In this document: positions 8,932-17,733 of the stretch, one piece after another
How the letters are laid out: every line of letters begins with the position of its first letter
Position numbering within the stretch: the first letter of the stretch is position 1
Assembly (NCBI RefSeq): GCF_039793925.1
Contig: NZ_JBAMME010000003.1
Location: forward strand, 1 to 64,000
Origin: Thermogutta sp039793925
GTDB lineage: Bacteria > Planctomycetota > Planctomycetia > Pirellulales > Thermoguttaceae
Length of the DNA: 64,000 nucleotides
Direction of reading: 5' to 3'
Program-made: the position numbers and the translations under genes
Notes under the pieces: model-generated
Databases searched by the model: none
Seen by the model: only the letters and a program-made list of their open reading frames with translations
Told to the model about the DNA's origin: nothing

Positions 8932-9939
8932 ATGCGGCGAAAACGTGCCTTAAGGGGATTCACTCTTGTCGAACTTTTGGTAGTAATCGCTATTATCGGT
9001 ATTTTGATCGCTCTTCTGCTACCAGCTGTCCAGGCAGCGCGGGAAGCTGCTCGAAGGAGTCAATGCACCAACAATCTGAAGCAGATTGGCCTCGGATTGC
9101 ACAACTATCACGATTCACTCAAAACTTTGCCACCTGGCTCCTTCAATCTGCGTGAGCAGTGGTACTCAAACGGTACAAATTGGCGAACACTTATTTTGCC
9201 ATACATCGAGCAGAAGGTGGTATACGATCAGTTGGCATTTCGAAGCGACTTTCCGTACACCTTCATGGCGGGTGGCGCGGCAGGCTCCAATTATCTCCAG
9301 GGCTGTCGAGTGCTAAGTCAACTCCTTATACCTGTTTATCGCTGCCCGTCGACTGACATTCCTACCTTTGACAACCAGGATGACCCCGTTGTTAACAACA
9401 ACCCGGGCAATACGATGATGATAACTTATGCGGGAATCCAGGGGGCCGCCCGCCCAGTTCCTGGCCCGGATCCCAACGCAGGCACCAGAGACTGTGGACA
9501 CGGGTGGTCGTGCAATAATGGCATGATGCCCGCTAACGAGTGCTATGGCCTAGAATACTGTCGTGATGGAACATCTAACACTTTGCTTGTCGGTGAACAA
9601 TCTGGGCGTGTCGCCGGCAAGAATCGGACCTCGAATTACTACGGAGGGTGGTATGGAAGCCGCCATCCGAGGACTATCGATAGTCCGGCTGGCTGCTACG
9701 ATTTGTGGCAAACGGGAACAACTTGCGTGCGATTTGGGCCTAATTCTCAGATCGTGCAAGTGGGAGCCACGGAGCACAAGTTTCGCAACAACACGGTGCT
9801 GAACTCGATGCATCCGGGCGGTATTAACGTCCTCTTTGTCGACGGAAGTGTGCGTTTTATCAGCGATACCATTGACTTGATGGACCTCAAGCGACTGGCA
9901 TGCCGATACGATGGTGAAATCACCAGCGCATCTTTCTGA
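8932..9939 (+). CDS. DUF1559 prepilin-like protein
   Basis: A 335-residue protein from ATG 8932, set by GGAGGG 7 bases upstream. It has a short basic leader MRRKRALRG, canonical Gly-FTLVE cleavage context, a hydrophobic pilin helix, QAAREAARRSQCTNNLKQIG, and the C-terminal H-x9-DG motif (HPGGINVLFVDG). Exported pseudopilin-like protein of the large planctomycete DUF1559 family; function unknown. It is followed by a small exported protein with a carboxypeptidase-regulatory-like domain, the usual partner of DUF1559 genes. Base composition is more A/T-rich than in nearby genes. Confidence 0.9.
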   Translation: MRRKRALRGFTLVELLVVIAIIGILIALLLPAVQAAREAARRSQCTNNLKQIGLGLHNYHDSLKTLPPGSFNLREQWYSNGTNWRTLILPYIEQKVVYDQLAFRSDFPYTFMAGGAAGSNYLQGCRVLSQLLIPVYRCPSTDIPTFDNQDDPVVNNNPGNTMMITYAGIQGAARPVPGPDPNAGTRDCGHGWSCNNGMMPANECYGLEYCRDGTSNTLLVGEQSGRVAGKNRTSNYYGGWYGSRHPRTIDSPAGCYDLWQTGTTCVRFGPNSQIVQVGATEHKFRNNTVLNSMHPGGINVLFVDGSVRFISDTIDLMDLKRLACRYDGEITSASF

Positions 9940-10157
9940 CTTATAAGCGACTTTCGTTTGCAAGTGACAAACGGAGGTTTCAAATCGTTCTTGAGATTCT
10001 CACTGTGGGGCAGTCACGGGCTAACAACGAGTGTCTGAGACAACGTATTATTTATACGGCCACGCAAGTATGCATCACCCCCTATACTCGCGCGCATTTG
10101 CGACTTATGCTGCGTGCCGTTTCGCGCTTATACGGAGGGTGGATAGGAGGGGGAAAG

Positions 10158-10580
10158 ATGAAGAGAACTAGGTTGTTAAATCCGGCTTTTTACTGCGTGC
10201 TTATCGTTATCTTAGTTGTTTGGGCCAATACTGGTTGCTCCGGACGAAAAATTAAGCCCAAGGGAATAGTACAGGGGAAAATCATCTTTAAGGGCCGGCC
10301 ATACACGGAGGCTTCTGTGGTTTTCCTAAATCGAGCCACAGGCCAGGGGGGATCGGCTAACATCGAAGCCGACGGTTCTTTTAAGCTTCCTAAACCAATT
10401 GAGGTAGGCACCTACATCGTGTATTTAGCCCCCAAGATGGAGAATGATCCTGCGGCCGAGCCAAAACCCGTTTCAATTGACAAGTCAGTACCAGAGAAAT
10501 ACTGGAGTGAAGCGACCAGTGACATTCAATTTGAAGTTCAGAAGGGCTTAAACGAGTTCATCATTGAACTCAAGCCTTAG
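10158..10580 (+). CDS. Small exported (lipo)protein, carboxypeptidase-regulatory-like
   Basis: A 140-residue protein from ATG 10158, set by AGGAGGGGG about 5 bases upstream. It has a hydrophobic signal (CVLIVILVVWANTGC) with Cys near residue 27 that could be lipidated, although the residue at -3 is not typical. The rest is one beta-sandwich: KGIVQGKIIFKGRPYTEASVVF, NIEADGSFKLPKPIEVGTYIVYL, then a Pro-rich stretch. This matches the carboxypeptidase-regulatory-like domains commonly found after DUF1559 genes. It lies 217 nt downstream of the DUF1559 gene and probably shares its promoter. Confidence 0.8.
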   Translation: MKRTRLLNPAFYCVLIVILVVWANTGCSGRKIKPKGIVQGKIIFKGRPYTEASVVFLNRATGQGGSANIEADGSFKLPKPIEVGTYIVYLAPKMENDPAAEPKPVSIDKSVPEKYWSEATSDIQFEVQKGLNEFIIELKP

Positions 10581-10964
10581 CGCTAACCGCGCAAGCTTTC
10601 CTTTCGAAATGGATAGGGATTTAAATTGTTGTGCTTTCTCGCACGCGAATCGTCTTATCTCACTGAATATTGTTATTTAAGGTCGCTGTTCCTCATCTAG
10701 AGCGCCGTTCCTGATCATGCTTACTCCAATTCCCGCGTCGTTAGTGCGCCGCATTTTTGTTCGCTTCCGTACTCGTCCCAGGAGAGTCTTCCCAAAATTT
10801 TCTGCCAGAGCGCCAAGATTTCGCCTTTCCTCGCGAATACTCCTGTAGGAAAACACCTCGCCAAACCAACCACCGCGAAAGGGGAGTCTCCTGCGGTACG
10901 CGGTGAAGTAGGGTCGGTGCGAGGGAACAGGTCTTTCAGGAAAAACCGAGAGGAGGGTCAAGCC
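10581..10964. other. Intergenic, nothing recognised
   Basis: About 380 bases between the small exported protein and the coiled-coil protein. No motif-bearing frame, tRNA or clear terminator was seen. GAGGAGGG at 10950-10957 is the ribosome binding site of the next gene. Confidence 0.4.
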
Positions 10965-11771
10965 ATGTTGAAGAAGTTTCTCATCGCCGGGGGATTGGTC
11001 GTATTGATCGGCACATTCCTTCTGGGACGGGATCTTGTCAGTTACGTGCGGACCTCTGCCCGCTCCGTCCAGGAAGCTGTGGTGGATGCCGTCCCCACTG
11101 AATTTCAAATACGCCGCGCCCGTGACATGATTGAAGACCTTCTTCCCCAAATTCGCCAGAATATGCATTTGATCGCTCGTGAAGAGGTCGAAATTGAACG
11201 ACTGGACCGGCAAATTGCACAGGCACGGGAGGTCCTTGAGCAGGAGAAGGCCGTCATCCTGCGGATGAAAAACGATCTGGCCAGCGGGAAACCAAAGCTC
11301 GTGTACTGTGGTCGCGAATACTCTGCCGAGCAGGTCAGGCAGGACCTGGCCAACCGCTTCGAGCGGTACAAGACCAACGAGGCGACTCTCGCCAATTTGG
11401 AGCAGATTCGCGATGTACGTCTGAAAAGTCTTCAGGCTGCCCGGGATAAAATGGAAAACATGCTGGCCGCCAAACGGCAGTTGGAGGTGGAAGTCGAAAA
11501 TCTTCAGGCCCGCCTGCAAATGGTGCAAGCCGCGCAGGCGACCAGCGCCTACCAGTTTGACGACAGCAAACTCGGTCGCATCAAGGAACTGATCGCCGAC
11601 TTGCGGACGCGACTCGACGTGGCAGAGCGACTGGTCCAATCGCAGGGACTTTACCAGGGCGAAATCCCGGTGGAAAACCCCAACCAAAAGGATATCGTGG
11701 ATGAGGTGACCGAATACTTTGGCAACTCGGGCGAGTCTCAGAAAGTCCCGGCCGTCGCGAAAGCGCACTGA
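10965..11771 (+). CDS. Coiled-coil protein with N-terminal membrane anchor
   Basis: A 268-residue protein from ATG 10965, chosen for GAGGAGGG upstream rather than the longer frame from 10917. Residues 1-22 form an N-terminal membrane anchor or signal (FLIAGGLVVLIGTFLLG). Residues about 45-225 are heptad-rich coiled coil (IEDLLPQIRQNMHLIAREEVEIERL, then RQLEVEVENLQARLQMVQ). No enzymatic motif is visible. It is the first of four same-strand genes ending with a Ser/Thr kinase and another membrane protein, so it may be a substrate or scaffold of the kinase (inference from neighbourhood). Confidence 0.75.
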   Translation: MLKKFLIAGGLVVLIGTFLLGRDLVSYVRTSARSVQEAVVDAVPTEFQIRRARDMIEDLLPQIRQNMHLIAREEVEIERLDRQIAQAREVLEQEKAVILRMKNDLASGKPKLVYCGREYSAEQVRQDLANRFERYKTNEATLANLEQIRDVRLKSLQAARDKMENMLAAKRQLEVEVENLQARLQMVQAAQATSAYQFDDSKLGRIKELIADLRTRLDVAERLVQSQGLYQGEIPVENPNQKDIVDEVTEYFGNSGESQKVPAVAKAH

Positions 11772-11812
11772 AACCCAAATGCGATGACATGGCCGTAGAA
11801 GGAGGCCCGCCC

Positions 11813-12460
11813 ATGGTTCGGCCAGCGATAAATATTTTTCACTGGAAGCCTTTTTCCAAAATCGCCATGGGTCCGCCGGGCGTCACGAGCACGTTCTTCC
11901 TGTGGATCGACGAAGTGGGGGGGTACCTCGTCTGCCCACAGCCGACGGTAACGGTGGGACATCTCGATTCCAGCGAGGCGGACGTGGCCATCTCTGGTGA
12001 TCTTGAGAGTCGTCACCTCACGCTCACGAGAGAGGATGATTTGTACGTCCTGGAAGCCCATGGCCCGGTTTCCGTGGGCGGACGGCCAGTTCGGCGGACG
12101 ATCCTCCCGGAGCGGTGTGTGCTCGAGCTAGGAAACTGCGTCCGATTGGAATTCCTTCGCCCCCATCCGTTGAGCGCGTCAGCACGCATTGATTTCGTCA
12201 GCGGCCACCGGACCGTTCCGAGTACTGACGGTGTCCTCCTCATGGCCAGAAACATCATCCTGGGACCGGAAAAAACATCCCACGTGGTATGTCCTTCTTG
12301 GAAAGAGTCGGTAACGCTCTACTGGGTTGGCGATACGCTGTGCTGTCGGGGATCGAGTCTCCTCACTGTGGATGGCAAGGTGGTCCGTGGGGAAGCCACG
12401 CTGACACTCAGGTCCCATGTCGAGGGAGTCGATTGGCGTTTTCACCTCGAGCCGGCATAA
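11813..12460 (+). CDS. FHA-like domain protein next to Ser/Thr kinase
   Basis: A 215-residue protein; ATG 11813 has AAGGAGG 7 bases upstream and is preferred to ATG 11789. The pattern FFLWIDEVGGYLV...VTVGHLDSSEADVAISGDLESRHLTL...YVLEAHGPVSVGGRPV...LELGNCVRLEFL follows an FHA domain (G-x-x-S, S-R-H-L, then a name-giving G-x-x-V). FHA domains bind phosphothreonine. The canonical Gly-Arg at the start of the domain is Gly-His here. The C-terminal 70 residues look like a second, weaker copy of the fold. Position directly upstream of the kinase supports a phospho-dependent partner role. The FHA call rests on pattern only. Confidence 0.55.
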   Translation: MVRPAINIFHWKPFSKIAMGPPGVTSTFFLWIDEVGGYLVCPQPTVTVGHLDSSEADVAISGDLESRHLTLTREDDLYVLEAHGPVSVGGRPVRRTILPERCVLELGNCVRLEFLRPHPLSASARIDFVSGHRTVPSTDGVLLMARNIILGPEKTSHVVCPSWKESVTLYWVGDTLCCRGSSLLTVDGKVVRGEATLTLRSHVEGVDWRFHLEPA

Positions 12461-12617
12461 ATCAAGCGGATTCCCCAAAAAAGCGGATGCGTTTGGGAGA
12501 AAACATGTCCTTTCGAAAAGATGTTGCACCACGCGGGGCTGGCGACTGGGCCATCGCCCTGGTGCTACAATAAGAAAAGCTCCAGCCCTCGGGCTTTGCA
12601 CGAAAGTGAGTACTACC

Positions 12618-14693
12618 ATGCCCGTGGTCGATAGTAATCAACCAGATCCTCGTGCCACCCAGGCCACCACGCCTCGCGGAGAGCCGGTCGCCGAGGAATC
12701 GCGGTTTCTCTATGCGAGCGGTGACCGCCCCCTGCCGGGCTTCACGATCAAGCGGGGCATTGGCCGGGGAGGTTTCGGCGAAGTTTATTACGCGGTCAGC
12801 GACGCCGGAAAAGAAGTCGCCCTCAAGCTCCTTTGCCGCCATCTCGATATCGAACTTCGTGGGATTCAGCACTGTCTCAACCTGAAGCACCCCAATCTAC
12901 TCATGATTTACGACGTGCAGCGAGATCCCCGGGGCGACACATGGGTCATCATGGAGTACGTGCGGGGGCTCTCTCTGGAGCAGGCGCTGGCCAACCACCC
13001 ACAGGGCTTGCCCCCGGATGAAGCTCTGGTGTGGTTTCACGGAATGGCGTCCGGAGTGGGCTATCTCCATAGCCACGGAATCGTCCATCGGGATCTCAAG
13101 CCAGGCAATCTTTTTCTAGAAGAAGGGGTGGTCAAAGTCGGGGACTATGGTCTGGCGAAGTACATTTCGTGTAGCCGGCGGAGCGGCCAAACTCAAAGCG
13201 TCGGCACCGTGCACTATATGGCGCCGGAGGTCGGCCGGGGACGATATGGAAAGGAAATCGACATCTATGCCATGGGGATTATCCTCTATGAAATGCTCAC
13301 TGGCCGAGTTCCTTTTGATGGCGAAAGTGCGGGCGAAATCCTGATCAAACATTTGACCGAAGCCCCCGATCTTACGCGTGTCCCGCAGCGGTTCCATCGA
13401 GCCATTGCCCGGGCTCTAGAGAAGAATCCGGACCATCGCTACCACGCCGTTGCGGAAATGCTCGCCGATCTGCCACCACCACCAAGCGCTGGCATGTTTT
13501 TGGGACCGATCACCACGGAACAGCAGAACGGACGCCCCACGTCTCCGCAAAAATCCCGGGACGATGAAATCGCCTTCACCCCAGTTTTACCGAATGGAGC
13601 GATACCTTCCGTAACACCAGCGACGGCACCAGAGCAGGAAAAGAAAATGGAAGGACTCCAGGCTGCTGTCGCGGTTACCGGTGGAGAACCCGACCGGGGA
13701 AGAAAATGGTTCGAGCATTTGTCCCAACCTGCCGCTCTTGCCGTGATTGGAAGTTCGGCGGCAGTGTTGCTGCTTGTCGCCTTTTCTACCTCTCACGCGG
13801 CTCTGGCAGGTTTGCTGGGGATGGCCAGTGTACTTTTGGGCATGCTGTTCCTTCAGGGCTTCAGACGCCGCCTGACTCACCGGCGATCGTCACAAGCTGT
13901 GACTAGGGCCAAACTTGTTCCTCCTGCGGAAAGATATCCCGTGGCAAAGCCGGTGGCGGAGCCGGTTGCACATGGGCCGGTCGTGGTCGCCACGCCCGTG
14001 CCACCCCCCACCCGAGAAGAAGCATTCCGCATGGAGTGGCGTCAGATGCCGCTTGAGGCGCATGTGGCAGAGCTTCTGGGATCGATGCTGGCTGCCGTCC
14101 TCGTGGCAGCCGTAGTCGCGCTCGTGGGGTACCTGATTCTCAGCTTTCGGGGGAATCTCCCCTCTCTGCTTCAGGCTGCGTGGCTCTATTTTACGATGAC
14201 GTTCGGCACGTGGATTGTTCTGATTCTGGCGAAACTTTGGCAAGGGAGGGAAGGGGACGTCATTACGCGACGCTTTGTGATGATGATTGCCGGTTTTCTT
14301 CTGGGTGCGATAGGCTTCTTTTTGTCGGAATATTTAAAGGTGGACCTGCCCTTCGATCCCCGTTGGCCGAACATCCACGACTGGCAGTTACCCGCGGCTT
14401 TCTATCGCGAGGGTCAACCCATGCTGCCGGCGATGGTGGCCAGTTTCGGCACTCTTTTTCTGCTTGTCCGCTGGTGGCAACTGGCTGACCCGCTGCGCCC
14501 GAGGCGTTTCGGATTCTGGGGTGTTTTCGGTCCTGGAGTGGCAGCATTTCTGGCCAGCACCCTGTGGGTATTCCCTGCGCAGTGGTTGGTGATTCCGGCC
14601 ATGGGGATGGGCATCACACTGCAACTTGCCGCCCCGTGGTTCATGAGAAGTCGGTTTGGGGGCTCGTCGTCAATCTGTCGAACTAGGAGATGA
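12618..14693 (+). CDS. Membrane-attached Ser/Thr protein kinase
   Basis: About 691 residues from ATG 12618; the open frame extends to 12417 but the upstream part is not kinase-like. A GTG at 12606 is an alternative, and no strong ribosome binding site decides. Hanks-type kinase at residues about 43-290: Gly loop GRGGFGEV (49-56), VALKLL with catalytic Lys near 70, VHRDLKPGNL near 158, and the metal-binding motif as DYG rather than DFG. Then GTVHYMAPEVG and DIYAMGIILYEMLTGRVPF. A Pro-rich linker follows, then several transmembrane segments in the C-terminal half (PAALAVIGSSAAVLLLVAF, LLGSMLAAVLVAAVVALVGYL and more). A cytoplasmic signalling kinase tethered to the membrane, clustered with the FHA-like gene. 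Confidence 0.9.
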   Translation: MPVVDSNQPDPRATQATTPRGEPVAEESRFLYASGDRPLPGFTIKRGIGRGGFGEVYYAVSDAGKEVALKLLCRHLDIELRGIQHCLNLKHPNLLMIYDVQRDPRGDTWVIMEYVRGLSLEQALANHPQGLPPDEALVWFHGMASGVGYLHSHGIVHRDLKPGNLFLEEGVVKVGDYGLAKYISCSRRSGQTQSVGTVHYMAPEVGRGRYGKEIDIYAMGIILYEMLTGRVPFDGESAGEILIKHLTEAPDLTRVPQRFHRAIARALEKNPDHRYHAVAEMLADLPPPPSAGMFLGPITTEQQNGRPTSPQKSRDDEIAFTPVLPNGAIPSVTPATAPEQEKKMEGLQAAVAVTGGEPDRGRKWFEHLSQPAALAVIGSSAAVLLLVAFSTSHAALAGLLGMASVLLGMLFLQGFRRRLTHRRSSQAVTRAKLVPPAERYPVAKPVAEPVAHGPVVVATPVPPPTREEAFRMEWRQMPLEAHVAELLGSMLAAVLVAAVVALVGYLILSFRGNLPSLLQAAWLYFTMTFGTWIVLILAKLWQGREGDVITRRFVMMIAGFLLGAIGFFLSEYLKVDLPFDPRWPNIHDWQLPAAFYREGQPMLPAMVASFGTLFLLVRWWQLADPLRPRRFGFWGVFGPGVAAFLASTLWVFPAQWLVIPAMGMGITLQLAAPWFMRSRFGGSSSICRTRR

Positions 14694-14697
14694 AGCC

Positions 14698-15462
14698 GTG
14701 GTGGCTTACTCCTTGCTGATATTCCTGATACTCTGGGCAGTGCCGACTGCAGCGCCTGCTTTTTTGGCATCAGTGAATCAGAGCCAGGACGCGACGAAAC
14801 GTGCCGACCGGGACCTTTCTGGCTCCGCCATCTCCCCCTCTGAGGGCACTTCTGAAAAGGCCGGTTCTGCGTTGATTCGCGACGCATCTGACACAACGGA
14901 AGTCGTATTGACCCACGGCTCGCGTGTCCGCCCAGACTGGCTGGAGAGAGGAGCCGAACGAGTCGGCGGCGAATATCGTGTTCCGGTGCCCATCGGGCCG
15001 TATGCATCCCCTGTGGAATGCGAAGCACACCTCCCGGCAGCGGTGGAGGCCGCCATCGATGATTATGTGGAAATCATCATCGGACCGGAGGCCCGCGGCC
15101 GCGTCAAAGTCCCCTGGGCGTTTGTGGAGATGAACCTCCTTCGTGAGCGCTATATGGAGTCCCGGCTGTTCCAGCTCACTTCCACTCAACAGCGGGAAAT
15201 GCACACGCTCTACGTCTTGCTGACGTTCGACCACAATGCCAACCAGTATCTCAGGGAAATCTGGCGATTGACGCAGGGCACCATGAATCTCGTTCGCTTT
15301 GGGGCCTTTTTCGGAATCGCCGTGTGGACACTCGCCATACTGTGGAGCTATTTGCGGCTGGACCTCGCTTTACAGGGGCGTTACCGCTGGGCACTCTGCG
15401 CCGCGGCCAGCGTGCTGGTGGTTTTGCCGTGGCTTGTTCTGGCGATTTTTCCGATTGGTTGA
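14698..15462 (+). CDS. Exported membrane protein of the kinase cluster, unknown function
   Basis: A 254-residue protein; GTG 14698 is chosen because AGGAG precedes it by about 9 bases and it opens directly onto a signal sequence (AYSLLIFLILWAVPTAAPAF). GTG 14701 is equally possible. An extracytoplasmic region of about 170 residues follows, then two C-terminal transmembrane helices (FGAFFGIAVWTLAILWSYL; ALCAAASVLVVLPWLVLAIF). It begins 4 nt after the kinase stop, so it is co-transcribed. No known domain. It may be a sensor or target for the kinase (inference). Confidence 0.7.
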   Translation: MVAYSLLIFLILWAVPTAAPAFLASVNQSQDATKRADRDLSGSAISPSEGTSEKAGSALIRDASDTTEVVLTHGSRVRPDWLERGAERVGGEYRVPVPIGPYASPVECEAHLPAAVEAAIDDYVEIIIGPEARGRVKVPWAFVEMNLLRERYMESRLFQLTSTQQREMHTLYVLLTFDHNANQYLREIWRLTQGTMNLVRFGAFFGIAVWTLAILWSYLRLDLALQGRYRWALCAAASVLVVLPWLVLAIFPIG

Positions 15463-15510
15463 ACGCCCCCGCACGCGGATCCTTCCCACAGGTGGCACGT
15501 TATCGCGGGT

Positions 15511-17070
15511 CTATCCTCGTTTTGACTCGGCCGGCCGGTCGGGTTTCCCCCGAATCGTGTCGTCGTCCTTATAAAAGGCCTTCAGCCGTGCCAGTTCCGC
15601 TTTGAGCTGGCGAACGACGTCCTCATATTGCGGATCGCCATACACGTTGTGGAGCTCGTGCGGATCCTTCTCGAGATCGTAAAGCTCCCATTCGTCAATT
15701 TCGTAGAAATAAATGAGTTTGTACCGTTCCGTCCGCACGCCATAGTGTTTCTGCACCATGTGGGGACCTGGATACTCGTAGTAACGGTAATAGATAGACG
15801 TTCGCCAGTCCGGTGGGTCTTTGCCCTCAAGAAGCGGCTTCAGGCTGCGTCCCTGCATATCCTCTGGAATAGGAACCCCCGCCACGTCAAGGAATGTCTC
15901 GGGGAAATCTAGGTTGAGGACCATTTTTTCACACACACTACCCGGTGGGGTATGTCCCGGCCAGCGGACCAAAAGCGGCGTCCGCAGCGACTCTTCGTAC
16001 ATGAACCGCTTGTCAAACCAGCCGTGCTCCCCGAGGTAGAAGCCTTGGTCGGAGGTGTAAATAACAATCGTATTCTTCGCGAGACCTGATTGATCGAGGT
16101 AATCCAGGACCCTGCCCACGTTGCGGTCCACCCCCGCCACGCAACGCAAGTAGTCTTTTAGGTACCGCTGGTATTTCCAGCGGACAAGATCGTCACCTTG
16201 CAGATTCGCTTTTTTAAATGCTTCGTTTTCGGCTTCATAAGCCTTATAGAAGCGTTCCTCCTGATCCGGAGTGAACTTCTCCATTTGGGGCACAAGCTTC
16301 AGGTCATGAGGGGTCAAATGCTGCGCGATAGTCATTTCCTGCTCATGGGCGGCCCGACCCCGCGTGGCGTAGTCATCGAAGAGGGTCGGTGGCTCGGGGA
16401 TCGTCACATCTTTGTAAAGATCCAGTTCCTGCGGGCCGGGACACCAATTGCGGTGGGGAGCCTTGTGATGATACATGAGGAAGAACGGCCGGTTGGGATC
16501 CCGTTTATTCTTCAAAAAATCCAGCACCAGATCGGTGATGACGTCCGTGGTGTAGCCTTCGTGAAGGACTCGCCCCTGGGGAGTCTTCATCGGCGGGTTG
16601 TAGTACGGCCCCTGTCCGAACAGTATTTCCCAGTGATCGAAGCCGGTTGGATCGCTGCCCAGGTGCCACTTTCCAATAATTGCGGTCTGATACCCGGCTT
16701 TCTGGAGCAGCTTGGCCACCGTTTGCTGCGTCCCATCGAAGAGGCCATCATTTCTGGGAAACCCATTGAGATGACTGTATTTCCCCGTCAGGATCACCGC
16801 CCGAGAAGGTCCGCAGATGGAGTTCGTAACAAAGCAGTTTCGAAACAGCATCCCCTCCTTCGCCAGCCGATCCAGATTCGGCGTCTGATTGAGGCCGTAA
16901 CCGTAGCAACTCAGGGCCTGATACCCGTGGTCATCTGCCATGATGAAAAGAATGTTGGGCCGTTGCGTTTGTCCATTTTGGGCGGCTTCCCCTGCCAGGA
17001 CTGACCCCACACCCAGGCCAAGCACCGTGGCAACAATCACACCACGATAGAGTGTACCAGCAAGACGCAT
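15511..17070 (-). CDS. Type I sulfatase, exported
   Basis: A 519-residue formylglycine-dependent sulfatase. The start at ATG 17070 has GGGGAGG 5 bases upstream; a longer frame to 17094 lacks this. Signal peptide (MRLAGTLYRGVIVATVLGLGVGSVLA), then NILFIMADDHGYQ with metal-binding Asp pair at about 46-47. The maturation motif C-G-P-S-R has Cys near 86 and belongs to the C-x-P-S-R class converted to formylglycine. Further motifs are GKWHLG, HKAPHRNW and YTSDQGFYLGEHGWFDKRFMYEESLRTPLLVRWPG. Likely periplasmic cleavage of sulfate esters from polysaccharides; the substrate cannot be read from sequence. It is convergent with the preceding membrane protein (48 nt apart). Confidence 0.93.
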   Translation of the reverse strand: MRLAGTLYRGVIVATVLGLGVGSVLAGEAAQNGQTQRPNILFIMADDHGYQALSCYGYGLNQTPNLDRLAKEGMLFRNCFVTNSICGPSRAVILTGKYSHLNGFPRNDGLFDGTQQTVAKLLQKAGYQTAIIGKWHLGSDPTGFDHWEILFGQGPYYNPPMKTPQGRVLHEGYTTDVITDLVLDFLKNKRDPNRPFFLMYHHKAPHRNWCPGPQELDLYKDVTIPEPPTLFDDYATRGRAAHEQEMTIAQHLTPHDLKLVPQMEKFTPDQEERFYKAYEAENEAFKKANLQGDDLVRWKYQRYLKDYLRCVAGVDRNVGRVLDYLDQSGLAKNTIVIYTSDQGFYLGEHGWFDKRFMYEESLRTPLLVRWPGHTPPGSVCEKMVLNLDFPETFLDVAGVPIPEDMQGRSLKPLLEGKDPPDWRTSIYYRYYEYPGPHMVQKHYGVRTERYKLIYFYEIDEWELYDLEKDPHELHNVYGDPQYEDVVRQLKAELARLKAFYKDDDTIRGKPDRPAESKRG

Positions 17071-17147
17071 AACAACCTCCCCAGAAAGGAGCACGAATCC
17101 CAGTTATTTCGGATCGTGCACGTTCACACCCAAACCGACCTGCGATC

Positions 17148-17176
17148 AGTGTGGCCAGACGGAATCCGTTTGTCAA
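17148..17176 (-). promoter_or_regulatory. Candidate sulfatase promoter
   Basis: Read on the minus strand: TTGACA (17176-17171), 17-nt spacer, CACACT (17153-17148), about 78 bases upstream of the sulfatase ATG. The -35 is perfect; the -10 matches at three of six positions. Confidence 0.4.
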
Positions 17177-17275
17177 TAACGCGCGCTGTTTGCTCCGTCG
17201 CTTACCTGTTAGTTGGCAGCACATTAATTGTCCCTACCAAAATGCGATCCCTTTGCCCAAGCTGCGCATATTGCC

Positions 17276-17341
17276 CGGCACGACAAGCGTGCCCCTCCGG
17301 TCTTCGGAGGGACTTCCGGAGGGACCTACTTGTCAGGTCCG
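17276..17341 (+). repeat. Imperfect palindromic repeat, copy 1
   Basis: Begins GGCACGACAAGCGTGCC (a 6-bp hairpin). Then CCCTCCG (17293-17299) pairs with CGGAGGG (17305-17311), and GGACCT (17322-17327) pairs with AGGTCC (17335-17340). A diverged copy with the same order of elements occurs at 27613-27667. Strand is arbitrary. Confidence 0.5.
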
Positions 17342-17733
17342 AGCCCGCTTGCGGATCCCGACACGCGCCGGCGATTCCAGCGAAGCGATTCGTGGGCCTC
17401 GTCGTGGCGGCTCGAACTCCATACCAAAGCGGACGATGGGGGATCGGTTTCCCGCTCCCGCCACCGCATCACGTGTGGTACGATTAAGCTTTTGCAAAGA
17501 AGTCATAATTTTTTAAAAGCGCTGCCCCCTCGGCTGGGCCAACTGGCTGCGTCGAACAGCACCGGGCAACACCCTCAGGGGGTCATGGTCGGACAGGGCG
17601 ACGGTTGCTCAAAAAGAGTGGCCCGAGGCATGGCTGGCAAGTGCGGTGTCCCTATGAGGGCGACGGGCCAGTAAGACGGGCCAGTAACTGGCGGCAGCGA
17701 AGAACGTGAAGACAAAGGAGTTGGAGAATTTCC

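Larger units (their letters stand above)
17071..17733. other. Divergent intergenic region with repeat and sulfatase promoter
   Basis: About 660 bases. It holds a candidate sulfatase promoter (17148-17176), a double-hairpin repeat (17276-17341) with a second copy at 27613, and a short tandem (gacgggccagtaa twice near 17660-17690) just before the next gene. Frames here carry no recognisable domains. Confidence 0.45.

Noticed and set aside
9955..9973. CGTTTG/CAAACG hairpin after the DUF1559 gene
   Set aside because: Six-bp stem without a following T-run, and the gene downstream is probably co-transcribed.
10677..11768. 363-codon minus-strand frame
   Set aside because: Wholly antisense to the coiled-coil gene for most of its length, no ribosome binding site or known motif; a shadow of biased codon use on the other strand.
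16198..17004. 268-codon plus-strand frame
   Set aside because: Antisense of the sulfatase; no independent start signal.
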